A DNA stretch of 25,318 nt, from positions 1-25,318 of the IMG/VR virus record IMGVR_UViG_3300030104_003651; one strand, given 5' to 3'. Of this stretch, positions 1 to 6,353 are shown piece by piece (positions within the stretch are counted from its first letter, which is position 1; the number at the start of each line of letters is the position of its first letter). The position numbers and the translations under genes were made by a program. The DNA comes from a virus. A model generated the notes under the pieces. That model saw only the letters and a list, made by a program, of their open reading frames with translations, did not search any database and was not told the origin of the DNA.

Positions 1-5
1 AGAGA

Positions 6-21
6 GGGGCAGGAATGCCCC
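6..21 (-). terminator. Hairpin, probable terminator at window edge
   Basis: On the minus strand GGGGCA and TGCCCC form a perfect 6-bp stem around the loop TTCC, followed by TCTCT up to the edge of the window. It lies just after the stop of the gene at 31-366 in the direction of transcription, so an intrinsic terminator is likely. The T-tract is interrupted by C and cut off by the edge, so this is not certain. Confidence 0.5.
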
Positions 22-30
22 GATTATGTA

Positions 31-366
31 TCAGCGACGGACGCTTTGCTGATAGTATGTTACGAAGATGTTTTGTCCGACTTCAGGTTCAATCAGACCG
101 CCTTTGTAGCAATCCTCGGAGGTCTGATAGATTGCCATCTTGGAGTTCAATCTAGTCTCAATCTTACCATCAGAACCTAATATCGTGGTCTGAACTTGCT
201 CTGCCCCGTTCTCTTCAAACTCATTCAGAATGTGAGCATAGAGTGTAGTTTTACAATCGAAAAGAGCAGCGGTTGAAATATCATTATCGGTCACAGCAAT
301 ATAGGCACCGCTGAAATCTGGGTTTGCTTGAGCAAATGTTGCGAAGATTGGAGCGGAAAGTGTCAT
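31..366 (-). CDS. Hypothetical protein, 111 aa
   Basis: I do not recognise a family. The ATG at 364-366 lies 21 nt after conserved element copy 1, and no Shine-Dalgarno sequence is visible in front of it. The N terminus (MTLSAPIFATFAQANP) is mildly hydrophobic but lacks the basic residues of a classical signal peptide. The rest is a mixed soluble sequence with two cysteines (about residues 37 and 86). It forms a single-gene unit between the element and the hairpin at 6-21, which supports its being a real gene. Function unknown. Confidence 0.7.
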   Translation of the reverse strand: MTLSAPIFATFAQANPDFSGAYIAVTDNDISTAALFDCKTTLYAHILNEFEENGAEQVQTTILGSDGKIETRLNSKMAIYQTSEDCYKGGLIEPEVGQNIFVTYYQQSVRR

Positions 367-387
367 TTGAAAGAATTGAAAGCGTGG

Positions 388-420
388 TTACACTATAGGG
401 GACATTTGGAGGTTACTAAC
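388..420 (-). promoter_or_regulatory. Conserved 33-nt element, copy 1
   Basis: On the minus strand this reads GTTAGTAACCTCC, AAATGTCC, CCTATAGTGTAA. It is essentially identical to copy 2. The hexamer TATAGT resembles a sigma-70 -10 box and the conserved block covers the -35 region. It precedes the gene at 31-366, whose ATG is 21 nt further on. Confidence 0.75.
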
Positions 421-434
421 AATCTATCAACCTA

Positions 435-737
435 TTATCCCCCATAATACTCTTCCGCTAGTGGTGTGTCAGTGTATACACTAGGCACAGGAAATGATGG
501 GATATAGTCTATACTATTGACGCAGAATCCTGTTGCTGATGTAATCTCTTCTACTAAATCATCACCATCAATTGCCTGCCAGGTGTGGGATTTAACCTCA
601 TCCAGGATCCTAATCTGTTCTGTTGGTGATAACTCAAAGTTATCATCTTCAAAATCCAGGTTGATAGATTTGACTTGAAAGTTCATCGGTTTGTAGATTG
701 AAAGTTTACGAAGTTGACGCAGAGTATCATCGAACAT
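435..737 (-). CDS. Hypothetical acidic cyanophage-type protein, 100 aa
   Basis: I chose the ATG at 735-737 (MFDDTLRQL) over a GTG at 759-761 because GGGAG lies about 8 nt upstream. This start overlaps the end of the preceding gene (stop at 727-729) by 11 nt, which suggests translational coupling. The protein is acidic in its middle (DFEDDNFEL, DGDDLVEEI) and contains a segment TSATGFCVNSIDY that resembles small proteins of unknown function in cyanomyoviruses. It is the second gene of the unit headed by element copy 2. Confidence 0.75.
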   Translation of the reverse strand: MFDDTLRQLRKLSIYKPMNFQVKSINLDFEDDNFELSPTEQIRILDEVKSHTWQAIDGDDLVEEITSATGFCVNSIDYIPSFPVPSVYTDTPLAEEYYGG

Positions 738-1074
738 ACAAGAAACTCCCGTAAGGATCACAAATGTCAGGTTGGTTTGCTAGTTGATCAATCTGAAATC
801 TTATGCCCTTGGCAGGTGCTTTGTATGATGCTGGTTTGTATACATTACCAGTCTCTTTATCAACGAACGCATAACATGAACGTCCACGGATTCTGCCCTC
901 ACTACCAACAAGATATGTCCACAGTTTGAGATACTTACGACCGCATTCATACTCAACCTGAGTATAAACAGAGTGTCCAGATTCAATAGAATCTACCTTG
1001 AAACGGTCATTAAGTTGCTCCACCAAAGATTCAACGAGGAAGGTTGTTTTATCGGTGTTAAGTGTGGTTGTCAT
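727..1074 (-). CDS. Conserved hypothetical cyanophage protein, 115 aa
   Basis: The ATG at 1072-1074 is the first gene start after element copy 2, 15 nt away, without an evident Shine-Dalgarno sequence. The protein has the motif FVDKETGNVYKPASYKAP near residues 70-87, which I recall from small cyanomyovirus proteins of unknown function. I see no catalytic motif and no membrane segment. Its end overlaps the gene at 435-737 by 11 nt. Confidence 0.8.
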   Translation of the reverse strand: MTTTLNTDKTTFLVESLVEQLNDRFKVDSIESGHSVYTQVEYECGRKYLKLWTYLVGSEGRIRGRSCYAFVDKETGNVYKPASYKAPAKGIRFQIDQLANQPDICDPYGSFLYVR

Positions 1075-1089
1075 GGATTCGTGAGGTGA

Positions 1090-1122
1090 TTACACTATAG
1101 GGGACATTTGGAGGTTACTAAC
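1090..1122 (-). promoter_or_regulatory. Conserved 33-nt element, copy 2
   Basis: The minus strand has the same sequence as copy 1, with TATAGT in the -10-like position. It heads the two-gene unit 727-1074 and 435-737. Its TAACCTCC also pairs with GGAGGTTA at the end of the upstream gene, giving an 8-bp hairpin at 1110-1132. Confidence 0.75.
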
Positions 1123-1132
1123 TTTAACCTCC
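1110..1132. repeat. Perfect 8-bp inverted repeat at gene end/element junction
   Basis: GGAGGTTA and TAACCTCC form a perfect stem around a 7-nt loop. One arm is the final Gly-Gly-stop of the gene at 1124-1285 and the other is part of element copy 2. There is no T-tract. This may be chance, since the other copies have no matching arm. Confidence 0.4.
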
Positions 1133-1285
1133 GAACATTTCCTCAAACAGAGGTGTTTCAAACTGTGACTGATATACACGCTCAAGATGAGCAATCCTTT
1201 CTTTACAGAAATCAACGGTTAATTGTGCTTCATACATCTTCTGGCGAAGATCATATTGTTGTTGATTCTTTTCAGTGATTGTCAT
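1124..1285 (-). CDS. Small hypothetical protein, 53 aa
   Basis: This short gene runs from the ATG at 1283-1285 to a TAA at 1124-1126. The protein begins MTITEKNQQQYDLRQKM and ends ETPLFEEMFGG. It is rich in Gln, Glu and Lys and probably a single long helix, perhaps a short coiled coil. It starts 14 nt after element copy 3 and fills the space up to copy 2, so it forms its own unit. No Shine-Dalgarno sequence is visible. Function unknown. Confidence 0.7.
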   Translation of the reverse strand: MTITEKNQQQYDLRQKMYEAQLTVDFCKERIAHLERVYQSQFETPLFEEMFGG

Positions 1286-1299
1286 CGATTGATTGTTGC

Positions 1300-1332
1300 T
1301 TACACCATAGGGGACATTTGGAGGTTACTAAC
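1300..1332 (-). promoter_or_regulatory. Conserved 33-nt element, copy 3
   Basis: The conserved block is intact on the minus strand. The -10-like hexamer is TATGGT instead of TATAGT. It heads the single small gene at 1124-1285 (ATG 14 nt downstream). Confidence 0.72.
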
Positions 1333-1335
1333 AAT

Positions 1336-1926
1336 CTACTGGGATACTTGCTGCGGTGTGCTATTGTATCCGGTGATATTATGGATGCCTGATCCCAAAT
1401 AACCACCTCCGGTCATTGCCGCGATAGTGATAACGAGGACCAACCAAAAACGGGTGTGGAAGTTACTATTTTGCGTGAATTTGCTAGTATACTTGTAACC
1501 AACAAATGCGCCACCAAGTACACCAAACAGCGGCAACAATGCCCATACCATGAACAATCCAATCGCACCAAAAATGATCACCCAGATACCAACTGCCTGA
1601 CCGAAACTGATGCCACTGGTGATAAAATTACCACCACCGTCATTATTATTGTATGTGCCAGATTCGGTTCCTGATGTAGGACCATTTACACAATTAGGGT
1701 GTGGTTTGGAGGTCAAACTCCAGAAATATGGGTCTTGTGAATCTTTTTTCTCAGAGACATGTCTCGCGGCAGGTCGTACACTATTAACGAAGACTTTCTC
1801 CGCAGGATACCTCGCCTCCACAAGATCTATGATGTGAGATCTTTCAGCACGGTCAGATTCGATCTCAAAGTTATGAGTTCGACCTGAACTATCAATCCAA
1901 CGACCTTTACAGATTTGTTGAGTCAT
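1336..1926 (-). CDS. Predicted membrane protein, 196 aa
   Basis: The ATG at 1924-1926 gives MTQQICKGRWIDSSGRTHNF. The first ~100 residues are soluble, ending in a Gly/Asn-rich linker. Hydrophobic stretches follow at about residues 111-131 (AVGIWVIIFGAIGLFMVW), 131-145 and 160-181 (FWLVLVITIAAMTGG), suggesting two or three membrane segments. The gene follows the one at 1932-2297 by 5 nt and belongs to the unit headed by element copy 4. I do not recognise a family. A role at the host inner membrane during infection is only an inference. Confidence 0.75.
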   Translation of the reverse strand: MTQQICKGRWIDSSGRTHNFEIESDRAERSHIIDLVEARYPAEKVFVNSVRPAARHVSEKKDSQDPYFWSLTSKPHPNCVNGPTSGTESGTYNNNDGGGNFITSGISFGQAVGIWVIIFGAIGLFMVWALLPLFGVLGGAFVGYKYTSKFTQNSNFHTRFWLVLVITIAAMTGGGYLGSGIHNITGYNSTPQQVSQ

Positions 1927-1931
1927 GTCAA

Positions 1932-2297
1932 TTAAGAGAGAGAATAGCGACTGATAAGTTTACAATTGTGCCAGAGATAATCATTGCCACCTAGACAATC
2001 ATCACCAATTTCATCCACTGATATGTCATTACCAAACAAACCAAATTCTTCATCACCCTTCTCAAATACGGTCACGGTTGATGAACGACAGGCACGAACA
2101 TCTATCCAAATACTATCACTGATGTCAGCATACTTTTCAGCGATAAAGTTCTCAACGTTGCCGTATAGTGGTTCGTGGATTCTATCAATCCAGATCAAAT
2201 CATGGTCACCATCTTCATATCTTTCTTCACGATCTTCATCCTGCCAGCATTCAATCTGACAGAGTTCACCTTTTTCAGTGTCAAATACAACAGACAT
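1932..2297 (-). CDS. Hypothetical acidic protein, 121 aa
   Basis: The ATG at 2295-2297 overlaps the TAA of the upstream gene (TAATG), a typical coupling arrangement. The protein is strongly acidic (QDEDREERYEDGDHDL near residues 19-34, then many Asp/Glu) with several Trp and Cys. I do not recognise a family. Small acidic early phage proteins are often DNA mimics or inhibitors, but nothing here proves that. Confidence 0.75.
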   Translation of the reverse strand: MSVVFDTEKGELCQIECWQDEDREERYEDGDHDLIWIDRIHEPLYGNVENFIAEKYADISDSIWIDVRACRSSTVTVFEKGDEEFGLFGNDISVDEIGDDCLGGNDYLWHNCKLISRYSLS

Positions 2298-2458
2298 TAG
2301 AGAGACTCCAGAATAGTTTGACGTGCTTGATATGCTTGATGTTGTGAATTAAATGTAGCAATCTTAATGAAGTCATCCCTCCAATAGATTGCCCACTTAT
2401 GTGAACCCCATACACCTTTTACAATGATGGGATTATCAATGCCGAGAGGATAACTCAT
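2297..2458 (-). CDS. Small hypothetical protein, 53 aa
   Basis: Runs from the ATG at 2456-2458 to a TAA at 2297-2299. The protein begins MSYPLGIDNPIIVKGVW and ends ARQTILESL. Its start overlaps the TGA of the upstream gene (ATGA) and its stop overlaps the start of the next gene (TAATG), so it is locked into the operon. The sequence (HKWAIYWRDDFIKIATF) looks like a small beta-rich fold. Function unknown. Confidence 0.72.
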   Translation of the reverse strand: MSYPLGIDNPIIVKGVWGSHKWAIYWRDDFIKIATFNSQHQAYQARQTILESL

Positions 2459-2619
2459 TTGATTAAACCTTGGTCGTAAAGTGCTTCACAAGTTCTACCA
2501 TAATGACCCTGTAACCATTGATATGCTTTTGTATCAAAGATTTCTTGGAAAAGTGTCAAGAACTCATGTTCTTCGATGATACCTTGCTCGTACTTTAGGA
2601 GGAGGTCGGTGTTAGGCAT
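2455..2619 (-). CDS. Small conserved phage protein, DUF7417-like, 54 aa
   Basis: Runs from the ATG at 2617-2619 to a TGA at 2455-2457. The pattern (MPNTDLLLKYEQGIIEEHEF, then FQEIFDT, then WLQGHYGRTCEALYDQGLI) matches, from memory, a widespread small phage/bacterial family of unknown function whose hallmark is a WxLQGHYGRTA-type motif. It is the first gene after element copy 4, 14 nt downstream. The family has no known biochemical role. Confidence 0.8.
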   Translation of the reverse strand: MPNTDLLLKYEQGIIEEHEFLTLFQEIFDTKAYQWLQGHYGRTCEALYDQGLIK

Positions 2620-2633
2620 TTGAGGATTGTGTC

Positions 2634-2666
2634 TTATACTATAGTGGACGTTTGGAGGTTACTAAC
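2634..2666 (-). promoter_or_regulatory. Conserved 33-nt element, copy 4
   Basis: On the minus strand this is GTTAGTAACCTCC, AAACGTCC, ACTATAGTATAA. It heads the ATGA/TAATG-linked unit 2455-2619, 2297-2458, 1932-2297 and 1336-1926. Confidence 0.75.
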
Positions 2667-2671
2667 AATAA

Positions 2672-2833
2672 TCAGAAGATATTTGTCCATTTAATATGTT
2701 GCTCTTGTGTGATACGATGCTCTGATAGCATATTATCGCAAACTCCACAAAATACTTGAAACTTCTGCTCTCTGTTGAGTTTATGCGGAGAAGCAGTTTC
2801 TTTAATAACTTTCAGAAGTTGTGTTTTAGTCAT
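2672..2833 (-). CDS. Small hypothetical protein, 53 aa
   Basis: The open frame extends upstream, but the ATG at 2831-2833 (MTKTQLLKVIKETAS) overlaps the TGA of the gene before it as ATGA, so I prefer this start. The protein contains two cysteines in FCGVCDNML, a CxxC-like spacing that could bind metal, though two Cys alone are weak evidence. It is the last gene of the copy 5 unit. Confidence 0.68.
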   Translation of the reverse strand: MTKTQLLKVIKETASPHKLNREQKFQVFCGVCDNMLSEHRITQEQHIKWTNIF

Positions 2834-2979
2834 GCTTTTGTGATGCCAAGATAAACGGCAGAGGGAATAATTGAAATCCAGATTAGTGGTGCCCAAGCAA
2901 CACCCAACAACAATAATGCGATGCCAAGTGGATACGAACCAGCACCGATTGTCAGTGCTGTGAGTTGCTTACCAGTCAT
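2830..2979 (-). CDS. Small membrane protein, 49 aa
   Basis: Runs from the ATG at 2977-2979 to a TGA at 2830-2832. Nearly the whole sequence after residue 6 is hydrophobic, with segments around ALTIGAGSYPLGIALLLLGV and WAPLIWISIIPSAVYLGI, consistent with two membrane helices and a short loop. It is linked by ATGA to the next gene and starts 2 nt after the stop of the previous one. No family recognised. It could be an inner-membrane effector or holin-like protein, but context does not decide. Confidence 0.68.
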   Translation of the reverse strand: MTGKQLTALTIGAGSYPLGIALLLLGVAWAPLIWISIIPSAVYLGITKA

Positions 2980-2981
2980 GA

Positions 2982-3143
2982 TTAATAATGTGATTCAGAG
3001 TCAGTTACAGTTGAGAGATAGTGATAGATTCGTGGATAACATTTTGCGTTCATGTCATCATCATCATCTCTGTCCAGAAAATCATACAAATAGCGAAGGC
3101 GATTGTATGGGTCTGCTAGATGTTTTTCGACTGCTTTGTTCAT
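2982..3143 (-). CDS. Small hypothetical protein, 53 aa
   Basis: Runs from the ATG at 3141-3143 to a TAA at 2982-2984. The protein begins MNKAVEKHLADPYNRLRYLY, contains a run of five Asp (RDDDDDM) in its middle and ends TVTDSESHY. The start overlaps the previous TGA as ATGA. Function unknown. Confidence 0.7.
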   Translation of the reverse strand: MNKAVEKHLADPYNRLRYLYDFLDRDDDDDMNAKCYPRIYHYLSTVTDSESHY

Positions 3144-3349
3144 GAGTAGTGATTAGCGAGAGGGATCAGATTGGATTCTTCAACAACACTCGGGAGAGGA
3201 GATGTTGCCCACTTGTGAAAGGTTTTACCCTCATCACCTTCATTCATAATGTCCTCAACGAGATTACCTGTTACGGTAACAACGTAGGAACCCACATAGG
3301 GTGCCTGGTAGTGTTCGGAGAGGATTGAGATCGCTTTAGTAGTATTCAT
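3140..3349 (-). CDS. Hypothetical protein, 69 aa, start fused to element
   Basis: The ATG at 3347-3349 comes directly after the TATAGT of element copy 5 and also overlaps the TGA of the methyltransferase gene (ATGA). The protein begins MNTTKAISILSEHYQAPYVG and contains VVTVTGNLVEDIM. No family recognised. If TATAGT were a normal -10 box, a transcript starting from it would not include this ATG. The gene is therefore either read from upstream transcripts or the element works differently. Confidence 0.68.
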   Translation of the reverse strand: MNTTKAISILSEHYQAPYVGSYVVTVTGNLVEDIMNEGDEGKTFHKWATSPLPSVVEESNLIPLANHYS

Positions 3350-3378
3350 ACTATAGCGGACCTTTGGAGGTTACTAAC
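3346..3378 (-). promoter_or_regulatory. Conserved 33-nt element, copy 5, inside a coding sequence
   Basis: On the minus strand this is GTTAGTAACCTCC, AAAGGTCC, GCTATAGTATGA. This copy encodes the last ten residues (VSNLQRSAIV) and stop of the methyltransferase at 3346-4209, and also supplies the ATG of the next gene. It heads the unit 3140-3349, 2982-3143, 2830-2979 and 2672-2833. Confidence 0.72.
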
Positions 3379-4209
3379 TTTATTACAACGCTCTTTTGCT
3401 ATTTGAACATAATCTTCTGACAAATCTATACCAACAAACTCTCTATCAATATTGATACATCCCACACCCGTTGTACCTGAACCACAGAAAGGATCAAGGA
3501 CTTGTCCACCAATAGGACTGTAAATCTTTACGAGATACTCCATCAGACTGACTGGTTTTACAGTAGGGTGGTTGTTATCTTCCCCCTTCTCTTTTCTGGT
3601 TGCGCGTGGAGCATAGAAGTATTTTTGATGCTCTGGTTGTACCTCACCAATGATGTTTGATGGATACCTACCAGCAGGATTTGCGTCCTTTGTGCCATAT
3701 TCAGCACCAGTTCCCTTTGTGTTACCTTCCTTGCCAAATGTGCGACGACGAGCACCACCAGCAACCCAACCTTTTGGTGGTTCTTTATCCCATGGCACAC
3801 GGGTATTATCTACATCTATGATGCCACATCCCCACTGCTCAAAGTTACTTTGTAGTGAACCTTTGTATGGTTTCTGTGCTACAACAATCGGTTCGTGAGC
3901 AGGTTTTAGTCTGTTATGTTTAGGCATCTTGGTGGTAGTCATCCACATAATCTGGTCTTTAATAGTAAAACCAGCATCCTCCACATTCACCGCCATTCGG
4001 TGATACAATTCAGGAGAACAGAAAGATAACAAGAACGCACCCGGTCTTAAAGTTCTATAAACCTCACGCCAGATCTCTACAGTGGGGACAGCATAATCCC
4101 ATGAATCCATACCCATACCATAGGGCGGGTCAGTGATACAAGCATGAAAAAGATTCTCCCCATAAGTGGGAAGAATCTCTTGACAATTACCAGCAGTGAT
4201 TGAGAACAT
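3346..4209 (-). CDS. DNA methyltransferase, beta class (N6-A or N4-C)
   Basis: Predicted S-adenosylmethionine-dependent amino-methyltransferase of about 287 aa. The catalytic motif IV, TDPPYG, is near residues 26-31. The SAM-binding motif I, DPFCGSGTTG, is near the C terminus, preceded by HPTVKP. This order is typical of the permuted beta class. I chose the ATG at 4207-4209 (MFSITAGNCQ) because it is close to motif IV as in the family. It overlaps the nuclease gene at 4187-4717 by 23 nt, suggesting a coupled restriction-modification pair. The target sequence cannot be read from the protein. The last ten codons lie inside conserved element copy 5, so the natural C terminus is YVQIAKERCNK plus an element-derived tail. 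Confidence 0.9.
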   Translation of the reverse strand: MFSITAGNCQEILPTYGENLFHACITDPPYGMGMDSWDYAVPTVEIWREVYRTLRPGAFLLSFCSPELYHRMAVNVEDAGFTIKDQIMWMTTTKMPKHNRLKPAHEPIVVAQKPYKGSLQSNFEQWGCGIIDVDNTRVPWDKEPPKGWVAGGARRRTFGKEGNTKGTGAEYGTKDANPAGRYPSNIIGEVQPEHQKYFYAPRATRKEKGEDNNHPTVKPVSLMEYLVKIYSPIGGQVLDPFCGSGTTGVGCINIDREFVGIDLSEDYVQIAKERCNKVSNLQRSAIV

Positions 4210-4717
4210 TAGATTCGCAGGTTTGGCGTTCAGAGTGTTTGAAATAATCTTTCTTTCCAGCACCACTTTGAGTATACATGTTGCGAATATAAAAGTCAAA
4301 TCCGCGTGAATCTTCTTGCCAATCTTCTTCCATCTGATACATTTTGAGAACTGCGTTAAGTTCTTCAGTCAGATTAGTGAACTGTTGGCGTTTCTTATCG
4401 CTGACAATATCATCAGCAAAGAATATCGTAGTCTCATTGTATCTGGCACTAGAAAAGATGTAAACCACACCTTTTTTGGGCAAACCACCATTGTAAGTGG
4501 GGAAAGTTTGCTTGCTTGACTTACACTCAAGGTCAACAGTTTTACCTGTTGGGAGTGTTACTCTAAAATCAGGACTGTTCTGGATTCCGTTAGGTTGAGC
4601 AACATAATCAATGTTATGTTTGATCAGAAGTTCTTCAACCTGTTGTTCATGAAGTGGATTATCCTGACTGTTTGATTTATAACCAAGGGTCAGAACATCT
4701 TGAAAGAATTGTTTCAT
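4187..4717 (-). CDS. Putative PD-(D/E)XK restriction endonuclease
   Basis: 176-aa protein with a plausible PD-(D/E)XK core: PDF at residues 49-51, then VDLECKSSK with the ECK at 64-66, separated by a short beta-hairpin (TLPTGKT) as in restriction enzymes. The ATG at 4715-4717 lies 30 nt after element copy 6. It is followed by an overlapping DNA methyltransferase gene, the usual arrangement of a type II system, so I infer that it cuts unmethylated DNA. It could instead be a homing-type or housekeeping nuclease. The last ~20 residues are encoded in the overlap and may be poorly conserved. Confidence 0.7.
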   Translation of the reverse strand: MKQFFQDVLTLGYKSNSQDNPLHEQQVEELLIKHNIDYVAQPNGIQNSPDFRVTLPTGKTVDLECKSSKQTFPTYNGGLPKKGVVYIFSSARYNETTIFFADDIVSDKKRQQFTNLTEELNAVLKMYQMEEDWQEDSRGFDFYIRNMYTQSGAGKKDYFKHSERQTCESNVLNHCW

Positions 4718-4747
4718 AGTATCTCGGACTTAATTGCCCGTTGATGC

Positions 4748-4780
4748 TTACAATAGTGTGGACGTTTGAAGGTAACTAAC
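4748..4780 (-). promoter_or_regulatory. Conserved 33-nt element, copy 6 (divergent)
   Basis: On the minus strand this is GTTAGTTACCTTC, AAACGTCC, ACACTATTGTAA. It has changes in the conserved block and a shifted or weakened -10-like hexamer (TATTGT two bases later). It heads the nuclease/methyltransferase pair at 4187-4717 and 3346-4209. Confidence 0.68.
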
Positions 4781-4785
4781 AATAA

Positions 4786-5664
4786 TTACTTGAATCTGCT
4801 GTTGGTGAAGTTAGCATAACTGAACTCTTCACGGTTGACAAGTTTGATGGCACCATTTAGTGTCCAGTATACAAAACCCTCACCCACAGTTGGGTCACCA
4901 TTGGGCAGGAAAGTTTGAAAGTCAGAGTAAACAATCATGTCCTCAATCATCTCTTGCTTACGCTCAATGACCCACAAATACAGGTTGGCAAGATAATTAC
5001 AACGCAAAATAGTTGTAAGGATCTCGTCATCAAGTTTGTAACCAGATGCGACCAGTTGATTGATTGCTTGCTTGGCACGATTTGCCTGCTTTGGTGTCAG
5101 GAACTGAACCCTGCTAGTGTCAATCTCTGGCAGATCTTCATCACGATGGATACGATCAACCGAAGGCATTACGAACTTAACATGAACAGTATCATCAAAA
5201 GATTCACGCAATGGCAGAGGAGTAGCATCACAAAGATCACCGTCAACGTAATACTTTGTATGAGGTGCGATGACAAGTTTCTGCTCAATCTTCTCGGGGA
5301 AGATATAAGTCAAAGTGTTGTTGGTAAATTCACTCTGACGACCGAAACCAATAAAGTCACCCTGATACACACCTTCCGTGCGTGGAAGATACTTAAGCAT
5401 CAAATACAGCAGGTCAGCAACATCTTCCTGATGTCCAAAATGCTGGTGGATGTCTTCAACGGTGTAACAGAGGCGAATCTTTTTCTTGTTGAATGCTGCC
5501 TTGGTACATACAAAGAATTTGCCCTGATAAGTGCCCCAAACAATAGCAGGAGCACCATCAATCTTCAGACCGATGTGAAATGCTGACCCATAAAGGTCAT
5601 CAAAAATAGAAAGATCACCCGTAAGGATAGTATCTTCGGGGTGTTCGAGATGAGTGTTTGCCAT
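4786..5664 (-). CDS. DUF6267-like nucleotidyltransferase/ligase-fold protein
   Basis: 292-aa protein with the signature of covalent nucleotidyltransferases (DNA/RNA ligase superfamily). Motif I is KIDG at residues 34-37, within LKIDGAPAIVWG; an EGVYQGDF segment lies near the middle; motif IV is EGFV at 262-265; and motif V lysine is K274 (IKLVN). The N terminus THLEHPED and the TKAAFNKK segment match my memory of a phage family of unknown function, DUF6267. No separate OB-fold domain is apparent. The ATG directly follows the TATAGT of element copy 7, and the family-like N terminus supports it. It may seal nicked RNA or DNA, but the substrate is unknown. Confidence 0.75.
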   Translation of the reverse strand: MANTHLEHPEDTILTGDLSIFDDLYGSAFHIGLKIDGAPAIVWGTYQGKFFVCTKAAFNKKKIRLCYTVEDIHQHFGHQEDVADLLYLMLKYLPRTEGVYQGDFIGFGRQSEFTNNTLTYIFPEKIEQKLVIAPHTKYYVDGDLCDATPLPLRESFDDTVHVKFVMPSVDRIHRDEDLPEIDTSRVQFLTPKQANRAKQAINQLVASGYKLDDEILTTILRCNYLANLYLWVIERKQEMIEDMIVYSDFQTFLPNGDPTVGEGFVYWTLNGAIKLVNREEFSYANFTNSRFK

Positions 5665-5693
5665 ACTATAGAAGACGTTTGGAGGTTACTAAC
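5661..5693 (-). promoter_or_regulatory. Conserved 33-nt element, copy 7, fused to a start codon
   Basis: On the minus strand this is GTTAGTAACCTCC, AAACGTCT, TCTATAGTATGG. The ATG of the ligase-like gene is contained in the element, immediately after TATAGT, so a classical promoter here would yield no usable leader. Confidence 0.72.
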
Positions 5694-5702
5694 AATAATG
5701 CT

Positions 5703-5969
5703 TTAGAATCCTCGCGAGGATAGTTCATTATCAATCACTTGTTCGATAGTTTCAACGATATATTCATGATCTTCCAAATTGATTGCGTCCAGGATCATTT
5801 TAGCATCAGTTGATGATACTTTCTCTAAATTTGTAGAATCTTCAGCTTCTGTCAAAAGATCATCATTAGTGATGATCCACGCCGCACATGGTGCCTTGGC
5901 AGTTAATTTTGATTCCAATGAATTGACATAGGTTTTTAACTCTGCTACGGTCTTTAGTTTCTTCATCAT
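5703..5969 (-). CDS. Hypothetical protein, 88 aa
   Basis: The ATG at 5967-5969 (MMKKLKTVAELKTYVNSLES) overlaps the previous TGA as ATGA. The N terminus is a basic helix and the C-terminal half is acidic (INLEDHEYIVETIEQVIDNEL), likely all-helical. No family recognised. Last gene of the helicase unit headed by element copy 8. Confidence 0.75.
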   Translation of the reverse strand: MMKKLKTVAELKTYVNSLESKLTAKAPCAAWIITNDDLLTEAEDSTNLEKVSSTDAKMILDAINLEDHEYIVETIEQVIDNELSSRGF

Positions 5970-6193
5970 GACTTTTTACGGGATCGCTTGTGTTTATCTA
6001 TAAAGTTTATTGCTGATTGTCTGTTTCTACACACTTTAAGTACGTTTGCTTGATGAACAACAGCGAGTTTAGTTGTGTTGCCAGCAATAGGCACAGCAGC
6101 ATACATTTTGGGATCATCATACTTACCGACGATGAATCCCTCCTCGTATGGTACAGCATCAAGCAAACTTGTTCTGATATATGTTATTTTCAT
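5966..6193 (-). CDS. Hypothetical protein, 75 aa
   Basis: The ATG at 6191-6193 overlaps the TGA of the preceding gene. The first 50 residues (MKITYIRTSLLDAVPYEEGF) look like a small beta-rich domain; the end is strongly basic (DKHKRSRKKS), suggesting nucleic acid contact. No family recognised. Confidence 0.72.
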   Translation of the reverse strand: MKITYIRTSLLDAVPYEEGFIVGKYDDPKMYAAVPIAGNTTKLAVVHQANVLKVCRNRQSAINFIDKHKRSRKKS

Positions 6194-6351
6194 ACTAATC
6201 TCTTCCGTGCCTCTTTTACCGTGATTCTACGGGATTCATTACAAATCTTGGTTATGATTTGCTCTGCTCCATTAAGTTCATACCTATACTTGGATTTACA
6301 ATTCCGAAGCAAACAAGAAAGAATCCCCACTTCATGATCTTTTAGTTCCAT
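6190..6351 (-). CDS. Small basic hypothetical protein, 53 aa
   Basis: Runs from the ATG at 6349-6351 to a TGA at 6190-6192. The start has one of the strongest ribosome binding sites in this region: AAGGAGG five nt upstream, formed by the end of the helicase gene. The protein begins MELKDHEVGILSCLLRNCKS and ends basic (RRITVKEARKRLV). It is coupled to the next gene by ATGA. Function unknown. Confidence 0.72.
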   Translation of the reverse strand: MELKDHEVGILSCLLRNCKSKYRYELNGAEQIITKICNESRRITVKEARKRLV

Positions 6352-6353
6352 GA

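Noticed and set aside
388-420. Plus-strand GGAGG in each element as a ribosome binding site
   Set aside because: No plausible plus-strand gene starts a few bases after any copy; the genes are on the minus strand.
4915-5586. 223-codon open frame on the plus strand
   Set aside because: Antisense to the ligase-like gene with its ordered motifs; interpreted as a shadow frame.
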